DNA of 64,000 nt from JAFGOG01 sp034429215 (lineage in GTDB: Bacteria; Chloroflexota; Anaerolineae; JAAYZQ01): positions 1 through 64,000 of the forward strand of contig DAOUGI010000040.1 of assembly GCA_034429215.1 (NCBI GenBank). Direction: 5' to 3'. The translations under genes were made by a program, and so were the position numbers. The notes beneath the pieces were generated by a model. It had not been told where the DNA came from. It did no database searches and saw only the letters and a program-made list of their open reading frames with translations. Positions 58,431 to 64,000 of the stretch are shown here, in pieces (the stretch's first letter is position 1; every line of letters starts with the position of its first letter).

Positions 58431-60127
58431 TGGTTGCAGTCAAGATCATCTCTGTTGAAAAGAGCCGTATCCTGGAACAGAAGGCAAATGAGGGCGGCTT
58501 GAGCTATGCGCAGATGATGGAAAATGCCGGCCGGCTGACGGCGCGGGAGATCCTGCGCGTTGCCCTAGGGGGAAGGAAATCTCTGGAAGGCACGCGAATA
58601 GTGGTCCTGGTAGGGCCGGGCAACAACGGCGGCGACGGCCTGGTGGCGGCTCATTACCTGTGCGAGATGAGGGCATTGGTGTCGTGTTATATATGGCAGC
58701 GCAAGATCGTCGACGACGCCAACTTTCGGCGCATCGAGGCCGATGGCCTGCCGGTGATCTGGGCGGAAGACGATCTGGGGTTCGAGGCCCTGCGCACCCT
58801 CCTGACGGGCGCCGACGTGGTCATCGATGCGCTTCTGGGTGTGGGTGTGTCTCGCCCTATTGAGGGCCTGCTCGCCGAAATACTTCAGGCCACGCGCCAG
58901 GCGCTGGCCGAGCGAAGGGAGCCGGCGGGGTTGGTCGAGCCGGTGCCTTTGTCGCCGGCGTCTCCCGGCCCTCTGGTGGTTGCGGTTGACTGCCCGACCG
59001 GCCTCGACTGTGACAGCGGCGCGCTGGACTCTGCTGCGCTGCCGGCCGATCTGACGGTTACCTTTGCCCACCCCAAGACCGGCCTGCTGCGTTTTCCGGG
59101 CGCCGAAGCGGTCGGCGAGCTGGTTGTGGCCGACATCGGCGTGCCGCCGGATCTGGCCGGCAATGTGGCCCTGGAGCTGGCTACCCCGGCGATGGTCCGC
59201 GCCTGGCTGCCCGATCGCCCTCGCTCGGCGCACAAGGGGACATTTGGCCGGGCGCTGATCGTGGCCGGCTCGGTGAACTATGTCGGGGCGGCGGCCATGG
59301 CTGGGGCGGCAGCCACGCGAGTGGGCGCCGGCCTGGTGACAATGGCTCTGCCAGCGCCGATCCAGCTAGCCGTGGCCGCCCAGGTGCCCGAGGTCACCTA
59401 CCTGCTGCTGCCCCACGATCTGGGAGTCATCGCCTCTGGAGCGGTGCCTGTGCTGCAGGACAAATTGGCCGGCTATGAAGCGCTGTTGCTGGGGCCCGGG
59501 TTGACCCAAGAAAGCGAAACGGCGGCCTTTGTCCACGCCCTGCTGGGGCTGCATGGACAGGAGCGCAAAGGCCGGATCGGTTTTGTGGGCAGCTCGCCTG
59601 CGGAGGAACCGGCGCAGCCGAGCCTGCCGCCGCTCGTCATAGATGCCGACGGGCTGAATGCGCTGGCCGCTGCCGAAGCAGGGGAGTGGTGGAAAGCGCT
59701 GCCGGCAGATACCATCCTGACCCCCCATCCCGGCGAGATGGCGCGGCTATTGGACAACCAGTTGACGGTGCAGGAGATCCAGGCTGACCGGGAAGGCATA
59801 GCCGGGCGGATGGCGGCCCAATGGTCGGTTGTTGTCGTTCTTAAGGGTGCTTTTACCGTCGTCGCCGCGCCCGATGGCCGCACGGTTGTTCTGCCGTTCG
59901 CCAACCCTGGACTGGCCACGGCCGGCAGCGGCGACGTGCTGTCGGGGGCCATCGTCGGGCTGCGGGCGCAGGGGTTGGGCGCGTTCGAGGCGGCGGTCAG
60001 CGCCGCCTACCTTCATGGGCTGGCGGGCGAGCTGGCGCGGGCCGATCTGGGCGACATGGGTCTGGTGGCCGGCGATCTGGTTCCCCGTTTGCCACTTGCT
60101 TTGCGACGTGTTCGCCAAGGAGGATGA
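58430..60127 (+). CDS. nnr: Bifunctional NAD(P)H-hydrate epimerase/ADP(ATP)-dependent dehydratase
   Basis: The ATG at 58430 (MVAVKIISVEKSRILEQKA) gives 565 residues. The N-terminal NAXE domain (about 1-225) shows VLVGPGNNGGDGLVAAHYL and AVDCPTGLDCDSGAL. The C-terminal NAXD domain (about 250-560) shows GTFGRALIVAGSVNYVGAAA, LVIDADGLNAL, TPHPGEMARLL and the catalytic NPGLATAGSGDVLSGAIVG. It repairs damaged NAD(P)H hydrates in the cytoplasm. Many bacteria fuse both activities. A run of about 25 extra residues near 175-185 (ERREPAGLVEPVPLSPASPG) may be a species-specific insertion. The next gene overlaps by 4 nt (ATGA). Confidence 0.92.
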   Translation: MVAVKIISVEKSRILEQKANEGGLSYAQMMENAGRLTAREILRVALGGRKSLEGTRIVVLVGPGNNGGDGLVAAHYLCEMRALVSCYIWQRKIVDDANFRRIEADGLPVIWAEDDLGFEALRTLLTGADVVIDALLGVGVSRPIEGLLAEILQATRQALAERREPAGLVEPVPLSPASPGPLVVAVDCPTGLDCDSGALDSAALPADLTVTFAHPKTGLLRFPGAEAVGELVVADIGVPPDLAGNVALELATPAMVRAWLPDRPRSAHKGTFGRALIVAGSVNYVGAAAMAGAAATRVGAGLVTMALPAPIQLAVAAQVPEVTYLLLPHDLGVIASGAVPVLQDKLAGYEALLLGPGLTQESETAAFVHALLGLHGQERKGRIGFVGSSPAEEPAQPSLPPLVIDADGLNALAAAEAGEWWKALPADTILTPHPGEMARLLDNQLTVQEIQADREGIAGRMAAQWSVVVVLKGAFTVVAAPDGRTVVLPFANPGLATAGSGDVLSGAIVGLRAQGLGAFEAAVSAAYLHGLAGELARADLGDMGLVAGDLVPRLPLALRRVRQGG

Positions 60128-61041
60128 CTATGATCAAGCGATTGCAGGAACTAATCGACCTGGCTCAGAAGAATCCGCCCGCGAGGGTCGCCGTGGCGGC
60201 GGCCGCCCACAACTTGGTGCTCGAATCGCTGCAGCGGGCCGTTGGCCTGGGGCTGATCATCCCCATCCTGGTGGGGAAGGAAGAGGATATCCGCAAAGAG
60301 GCGGAGGTCATCGGCTGGGATCTGCAAGGTGTGCATATTGTAGCTACCCAGACGAACAAAGCGGCTGCCACGGCCGCCGTGGACCTGGTGCGCCAGGGCC
60401 AGGCCTCTGTCCTGATGAAAGGCTACCTCCACACCGACGAAATGCTGCGCGCCGTGCTGGCGCACGATACCGGCCTGCGCACCGACCGCCTGCTGAGCCA
60501 CGTCTTTGTGCTGGAGGTGCCCACCTACCACAAGCTGCTGCTCATTACCGACGCGGCCATCAACATCGCCCCCGGGATTGCGGAAAAGGCAGAAATCGCC
60601 CAAAATGCGGTGGAATTGGCCCAGAAGATGGGAGTGTCTCCGGTTAAGGTTGCTGCCCTGTCGTCGGTAGAAACGATCAACCCCAACATCCCCTCCACAG
60701 TCCATGCGGCCTGCCTGAGCAAGATGGCCGAGCGGGGGCAGATCCGGGGGGCGATCATCGACGGACCCCTTGCTTTTGACAACGCCATTTCGGCCACGGC
60801 GGCGCGTGAAAAAGGGATCGTCAGCCCGGTATCGGGCGATGCGGACGTGGTGGTGGCGCCTGACCTGGACTCGGGCAATATCCTGTCCAAGAATCTGGAG
60901 TACCTGGCTCAAGCGCGGATGGCGGGCATTGTCATGGGCGCCTCGGCCCCGGTGGTGTTGACCTCGCGGTCCGATCCGCCACGGGCGCGGGTCTATTCCC
61001 TGGCGCTGGCCAGCCTGCTGTGCACGAATTGCAGTCCGTAA
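60124..61041 (+). CDS. Phosphate acyltransferase (phosphate acetyl-/butyryltransferase family)
   Basis: The start at 60124 overlaps the previous stop; an ATG at 60130 is an alternative. The 305-residue enzyme belongs to the PTA/PTB family: PILVGKEEDIRKEAEVIG, ASVLMKGYLHTDEMLRAVL, LLLITDAAINIAPGIAEKAEI and ISGDADVV-like SPVSGDADVVVAPDLDSGNIL. It transfers an acyl group between CoA and phosphate and may feed a kinase for ATP. The MKG-x-x-x-T motif fits the phosphate butyryltransferase-like branch rather than classical Pta. No acetate or butyrate kinase is next to it. Confidence 0.87.
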   Translation: MTMIKRLQELIDLAQKNPPARVAVAAAAHNLVLESLQRAVGLGLIIPILVGKEEDIRKEAEVIGWDLQGVHIVATQTNKAAATAAVDLVRQGQASVLMKGYLHTDEMLRAVLAHDTGLRTDRLLSHVFVLEVPTYHKLLLITDAAINIAPGIAEKAEIAQNAVELAQKMGVSPVKVAALSSVETINPNIPSTVHAACLSKMAERGQIRGAIIDGPLAFDNAISATAAREKGIVSPVSGDADVVVAPDLDSGNILSKNLEYLAQARMAGIVMGASAPVVLTSRSDPPRARVYSLALASLLCTNCSP

Positions 61042-61079
61042 CCAAGTCAGGAACTCGGTCGTTTAGTACCCAACAAAGC

Positions 61080-61218
61080 TGTCATGCTGACCGCCGTACA
61101 GTGCGGCGCAGTGTGCCGCAGCGAAGCGAAGTATCTCTTTTGGGCCAAGAGAGACCTTCGCTGTCGCAGCCGCGAGTCCCCTGAAGGGGATCTTTCGGCC
61201 CTGCATGTCAGGGTGACA
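61080..61218. repeat. Dispersed TGTCATGCTGA...TCAGGGTGACA repeat (copy 2, with a second repeat inside)
   Basis: The ends TGTCATGCTGA (61080-61090) and TCAGGGTGACA (61208-61218) and the inner GCGAAGCGAAGTATCTC match copy 1 at 47067-47131. Copy 2 is about 139 nt because an extra segment, including the 42-bp repeat at 61168-61209, lies in its right half. The intergenic stretch 61042-61332 holds little else besides a promoter. Confidence 0.72.
61168..61209. repeat. Dispersed about 42-bp repeat (copy B)
   Basis: This stretch (AGCCGCGAGTCCCCTGAAGG, then GGATCTTTCGGCCCTGCATGTC in the same order) is a near copy of 33567-33610. It lies inside the larger repeat at 61080-61218, indicating nested insertion or a composite repeat. 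Confidence 0.68.
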
Positions 61219-61265
61219 GGCTCGATGGTATTGTCGGGCACTCTTAGCCAACGTCGAAACTCTTT

Positions 61266-61293
61266 TTGACGGATTGACGAGTGATGTTATAAT
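61266..61293 (+). promoter_or_regulatory. Sigma-70-like promoter of the M20 peptidase
   Basis: TTGACG (61266-61271) and TATAAT (61288-61293) are 16 bp apart, about 40 nt before the ATG at 61333. Confidence 0.78.
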
Positions 61294-61332
61294 AGCCGGT
61301 GTAAACTCAAGCCTAACCCATTACGAGGAATC

Positions 61333-62667
61333 ATGGAACGATTTCAAGAGTATGTCGCTGCCAACCGGGAACGGTTTTTGGACGAGCTGAAAGTATGGTG
61401 CGCCCAGCCAAGCATCGCCACCCAAGGCGTCGGCCTGAAGGAGATGGCCTCGCTGATCGAAAAGCGGCTGAAGGGCCTGGGCGCCAGCGTGCGGCGCATC
61501 GCCATCGACCGCAGCCCACCTACCCTGGTTGCCGAGATAGGCCAGGGCAAGCGGACGCTGCTGGTCTACAACCACTATGACGTCCAGCCTCCCGATCCAT
61601 TGAATGAGTGGGTGTCGCCTCCCTTTGAGCCGGCGATCCGCAACGGCCAGTTCTTTGCCCGAGGGGTGGCCGACGACAAGGGCGACCTCCTGTGCCGGCT
61701 GCAGGCCATCGAGGCTTACCAGAAGACGGTCGGGCCGCTTCCATTTCACGTGCGGTTTATCATCGAGGGCGAGGAGGAGGTCGGCAGCCCGCACCTGGAG
61801 GCCTTTGCCGCGACCTATCCCGATTTGCTCAAGGCCGACGGCTGTCTGTGGGAAACCGGCAACAAGGATGAGGCGCGGCGCCCTACACTTGCCTTGGGCG
61901 TCAAGGGCATCTGCTACGTGATGCTGGCGGTGAGGACGGCGCCCAACGACCTCCATTCATCGATAGGCGGCATCATACCTAACGCGGCCTGGCGGTTGGT
62001 GTGGGCCTTGAACTCGCTGAAAGGCGCCGACGATCAGATCCTGGTCGATGGGCTGATGGACCATGTGCGCCCTCCGACCAAAACCGAGCTGGCCCAATTG
62101 CAGACCATCCCCTTTGACGAAGCTATGGTCAAAGCCGAGGCGGGGGTTGCCGATTTTGTCAATGGGCTCAGCGGGCTGGACCTGTTGGTCAAGCTTTACT
62201 ACCACCCGACCTGCACGATCTGCGGGCTCAAGTCGGGCTATATCGAAGAGGGGATGAAGACGGTGCTGCCCAGCACGGCTTCGGCCAAGATCGATTTTCG
62301 CCTGGTGCCCGACCTGACGCCCGAGCTGGTGAAAGATCTGGTGCGGGCACACCTGGACCGGCATGGGTTTACGGACGTCGAGATTACCCACGCCGACGGG
62401 GTGCGGCCGGCCCGCAGCAAGCTGAATGCGCCCTTTGTCAAGATGTGTGTCGAAGCGGCCAAAGCCACCTACGGCGTCGACCCGGTTATCGAGCCGACGA
62501 GCCCCGGCAGCGGGCCGCTGGATGTGCTGTGCCGCGAGACGCCCACGGTGATGGCCGGCATAGCCCACAGCAATTCGAAGCTGCACGCCCCCAACGAGAA
62601 CATCTATATCGACGACTATTTTGAGGGGATCCGCTTCGTAGGTGAGCTGATCCGGAGGTTTGGGTAG
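61333..62667 (+). CDS. M20-family dipeptidase/deacylase
   Basis: The 444-residue metalloenzyme carries M20 motifs: LLVYNHYDVQPPDP (first His-x-Asp), ARGVADDKGDLLCRL (bridging Asp), IEGEEEVGSP (catalytic Glu pair) and the dimerisation domain in the middle (about 185-300, CYVMLAVRTAPNDLHSSIGG). Later blocks include HSNSKLHAPNENIYIDDY, carrying the last His ligand. It belongs to the carnosinase/DapE-like group that hydrolyses dipeptides or N-acyl amino acids in the cytoplasm. It has its own promoter and a terminator (62674-62704), so it is a single-gene unit. It complements the M42 and S9 peptidases. Confidence 0.9.
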   Translation: MERFQEYVAANRERFLDELKVWCAQPSIATQGVGLKEMASLIEKRLKGLGASVRRIAIDRSPPTLVAEIGQGKRTLLVYNHYDVQPPDPLNEWVSPPFEPAIRNGQFFARGVADDKGDLLCRLQAIEAYQKTVGPLPFHVRFIIEGEEEVGSPHLEAFAATYPDLLKADGCLWETGNKDEARRPTLALGVKGICYVMLAVRTAPNDLHSSIGGIIPNAAWRLVWALNSLKGADDQILVDGLMDHVRPPTKTELAQLQTIPFDEAMVKAEAGVADFVNGLSGLDLLVKLYYHPTCTICGLKSGYIEEGMKTVLPSTASAKIDFRLVPDLTPELVKDLVRAHLDRHGFTDVEITHADGVRPARSKLNAPFVKMCVEAAKATYGVDPVIEPTSPGSGPLDVLCRETPTVMAGIAHSNSKLHAPNENIYIDDYFEGIRFVGELIRRFG

Positions 62668-62673
62668 AGTAAG

Positions 62674-62704
62674 AGGCCCGGTTGTGCAAGACACAACCGG
62701 GCCT
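62674..62704 (+). terminator. Terminator-like hairpin after the M20 peptidase
   Basis: AGGCCCGGTTGTG (62674-62686) and CACAACCGGGCCT (62692-62704) form a perfect 13-bp stem with a 5-base loop. Only a short T-run follows (CTTTAAT). The strength of the stem and its position make a terminator likely. Confidence 0.75.
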
Positions 62705-62720
62705 TTAATAAGGAGGGACC

Positions 62721-63158
62721 GTGCCGGCTTTTCAACCAATTGGGATCATCCGGTCGCCCTTTACCCGCAAGGACCAGACGCCTATCCAGCCCTATCGCTC
62801 GCAGGCGGCGGGACGGGTCGAGGTGCTGCCCGACTATGAGGGCGGCCTGGATGGGGTGGAGGGCTTTTCTCACGTCATCCTGCTCTACTTTTTCCACCAC
62901 TCCGAGCCGGGCTATGACCTGATCGTGACGCCTTACCTGGACGAAGGGCCGCACGGGCTGTTCGCCACGCGCTACCCCCGCCGGCCCAATCCGATCGGGC
63001 TGTCGGTGGTGCGGCTGGTGCGCCGCGAAGGCCACATCCTGCACGTGGATGGGATCGACGTCCTGGACGGGACCCCGCTGCTCGACATCAAGCCCTACGT
63101 GCCGCCGTTCGACGCCTTTCCCGAGGCGACGATGGGCTGGCTGGAAGGGCGAACGTAG
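62721..63158 (+). CDS. trmO: TrmO-type tRNA (t6A37) N6-methyltransferase
   Basis: A GTG start with AGGAGG upstream gives 145 residues, the size of the single-domain TrmO/UPF0066 barrel. The start FQPIGIIRSPFTRKDQTPIQP is typical. GVEGFSHVILLYFFHHS, then GLFATRYPRRPNPIGLSVVRL are the conserved SAM-contact blocks. DVLDGTPLLDIKPYVPPFD ends the family motif. It methylates N6-threonylcarbamoyl-adenosine at position 37 of some tRNAs using SAM. Homologues without an extra C-terminal domain are common outside Proteobacteria, so this short form is normal. Confidence 0.88.
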   Translation: MPAFQPIGIIRSPFTRKDQTPIQPYRSQAAGRVEVLPDYEGGLDGVEGFSHVILLYFFHHSEPGYDLIVTPYLDEGPHGLFATRYPRRPNPIGLSVVRLVRREGHILHVDGIDVLDGTPLLDIKPYVPPFDAFPEATMGWLEGRT

Positions 63159-63169
63159 GGGCTTGTCTT

Positions 63170-63664
63170 CTAGTTGCGGTGGCGTTGCTTGGACAGTTTT
63201 CTGCCCGCCAGCCCGCCTGCAACCGCTCCAACAACGCAAGCAAACAATATGAAAGGAATATAGAACGCTGGGTCTTCAACCGCATCCCAGAAAGCGACTC
63301 GAAGGCCTATCAAGATTCCTATTCCGGCTGCCCCTGTCCCCAGTATTACCCCTGAAATCGGACCGACGAGAGCAGAATGCCTGGTCTTGGCGCCCAAGTA
63401 ACGAATCGAACCCGCCAGCGCAATGCCACCTACCAACGCAGGGATGGCCGAGAAGCCGAAACAGATGAGCGCCACGCCAAGGTAGCCCTCGGCGATTGGA
63501 CCTAGCCCATCCAGCCCAAAACTGCTCCACCCGCGAACCATACTGTCTCGGATTAGCACCGCAGTGATCGCGGCTGCCGAGAAAACTAGGTTGCCAATCA
63601 ACGCCGCGATGACTCCCGTCAGCCCTCCCACAAACAGATCCTTGCACAAAGCTGGCTTGGACAT
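63170..63664 (-). CDS. Small multi-pass membrane protein of unknown function
   Basis: The start at 63664 (MSKPALCKDLFVGG) has GAGG at a suitable distance. The 164-residue protein has about four hydrophobic segments rich in Gly/Ala: FVGGLTGVIAALIGNLVFSAAA, ALICFGFSAIPALVGGIALAG, PISGVILGTGAAGIGILIG and IPFILFACVVGAVAGGLAG, with a basic tail (RKLSKQRHRN). GC is lower than in neighbouring genes by eye. No family is recognised. It converges with trmO and is divergent from the lipoprotein gene at the right edge, with a promoter candidate at 63759-63730. Confidence 0.6.
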   Translation of the reverse strand: MSKPALCKDLFVGGLTGVIAALIGNLVFSAAAITAVLIRDSMVRGWSSFGLDGLGPIAEGYLGVALICFGFSAIPALVGGIALAGSIRYLGAKTRHSALVGPISGVILGTGAAGIGILIGLRVAFWDAVEDPAFYIPFILFACVVGAVAGGLAGRKLSKQRHRN

Positions 63665-63729
63665 GCGAAAATACCTCAATAACCTACCCTCGTGGAAGTA
63701 GGATTTTTCGCAATGACTTCACGCGATCT

Positions 63730-63759
63730 ATTATATCACACCCTCCGTCTTTGCTGTAA
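63730..63759 (-). promoter_or_regulatory. Promoter candidate for the small membrane protein
   Basis: TTACAG (63759-63754) and TATAAT (63735-63730) on the minus strand are 18 bp apart, about 66 nt before the start at 63664. Confidence 0.5.
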
Positions 63760-63798
63760 CCCGCTGGCCATTGAGGCAGTTGCACATGAAATCCCAAC

Positions 63799-63827
63799 TT
63801 GCAGAATCGGCCGCAAGCTGGTAGAAT
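63799..63827 (+). promoter_or_regulatory. Sigma-70-like promoter of the right-edge lipoprotein
   Basis: TTGCAG (63799-63804) and TAGAAT (63822-63827) are 17 bp apart, upstream of the lipoprotein start. Confidence 0.55.
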
Positions 63828-63895
63828 GTGCGCAAATGGCAGGCAGTCCGAGATCTAGTCCCCGAGGAATGGTTCTTGGGGCAAGGACAGGTGCT

Positions 63896-64000
63896 TTGAA
63901 ACGAATTGCGAGTCTGTTGGTTGTGACGGTGGTGGCCAGCCTGGTGCTGAGCGGCTGCCACCTGCGGCCGCTGCTGTCCGACGTGTCGGTGAGCCCGGAT
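63896..64000 (+). CDS. Lipoprotein, N-terminal part only (runs off the window)
   Basis: A TTG at 63896 (MKRIASLLVVTVVASLVLSGCHL) gives a clean lipoprotein signal with the lipobox L-S-G-C. An in-frame ATG at 63869 would add nine residues, but its ribosome site is too close. The frame is open to the window edge, so nothing can be said about the mature part beyond LRPLLSDVSVSPD. Confidence 0.6.
   Translation, partial: MKRIASLLVVTVVASLVLSGCHLRPLLSDVSVSPD

Noticed and set aside
1..64000. CRISPR arrays, tRNA and rRNA genes
   Set aside because: No regularly spaced direct repeats with unique spacers were seen, and no tRNA cloverleaf with GGTTCGAATCC-type arm or rRNA core sequence was noticed on either strand by eye. 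A tRNAscan or Infernal run would settle this.

Overview
The window looks like the chromosome of a member of the Chloroflexota, probably near the Anaerolineae. This is inferred from gene style, not from a marker gene. The signs are several secreted or membrane proteins with long Thr/Pro linkers (TPTPT type), lipoproteins ending in LLAAC-GGE, beta-propeller repeat proteins, a high-GC background (about 65-70% in single lines counted by hand) and many short dispersed palindromes. No rRNA, tRNA or CRISPR array was found. There is one good structural RNA candidate, a 6S-like RNA at 27.4-27.7 kb on the minus strand.

Layout. 0-2.4 kb is a mosaic accessory patch. It holds the 3' part of a tyrosine recombinase, a short Rhs-core/hydrolase toxin-like protein whose N-terminus is a cut-off zincin metallopeptidase, and an overlapping small membrane protein that is the likely immunity gene. 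2.5-7.9 kb (minus) carries cell-envelope genes: a lipoprotein, an M23 peptidase, a LysM/beta-propeller protein, a TPR protein and a DedA protein. 8.0-15.7 kb (plus) has an aconitase-like large subunit, two paralogous lipoproteins, the matching small subunit, an isocitrate/isopropylmalate-type dehydrogenase, a class III aminotransferase and an acyl-CoA dehydrogenase. 15.7-21 kb has a Lon-like protease, a universal stress protein and an S9 peptidase. 21-31.5 kb (mostly minus) has an RmlD-like reductase, RNase III, FabF, a GH2 beta-mannosidase-like enzyme, the 6S-like RNA, AspRS and a prepilin peptidase. 31.5-36 kb has three paralogous M42 aminopeptidases and three small proteins, two of them Thr/Pro-rich membrane proteins. 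36-45.7 kb has a TgpA-type transglutaminase, a HyuA/HyuB pair, a membrane protein, GuaA and Xpt.

45.8-54 kb (plus) is the most interesting stretch. It runs NurA, a small barrel-like protein, a HerA/FtsK-type ATPase, a Tat-signal protein, a short thymidylate-synthase-like protein, a protein that reads like a divergent beta sliding clamp, and a pseudokinase joined through a membrane segment to a VWA domain. DNA-end processing, nucleotide metabolism and signalling sit side by side on one strand. 54-57 kb has a large TPR protein and a diadenylate cyclase with an altered DGA motif (DKA). 57-64 kb has a TlpA/CcmC-like cytochrome c maturation pair, NAD(P)HX repair (Nnr), a phosphate acyltransferase, an M20 peptidase, TrmO, a membrane protein and the start of a lipoprotein.

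Several genes make sense together. Xpt and GuaA both feed GMP synthesis. The aconitase-like pair and the dehydrogenase are consecutive steps of one 2-oxoacid route. HyuA and HyuB are two subunits of one enzyme. NurA and HerA are a known nuclease/translocase pair. Many transcription units start at sigma-70-like promoters with TTGNCN and TATAAT-like boxes, mostly 17 bp apart. All functional calls come from reading motifs by eye; no database search was run.
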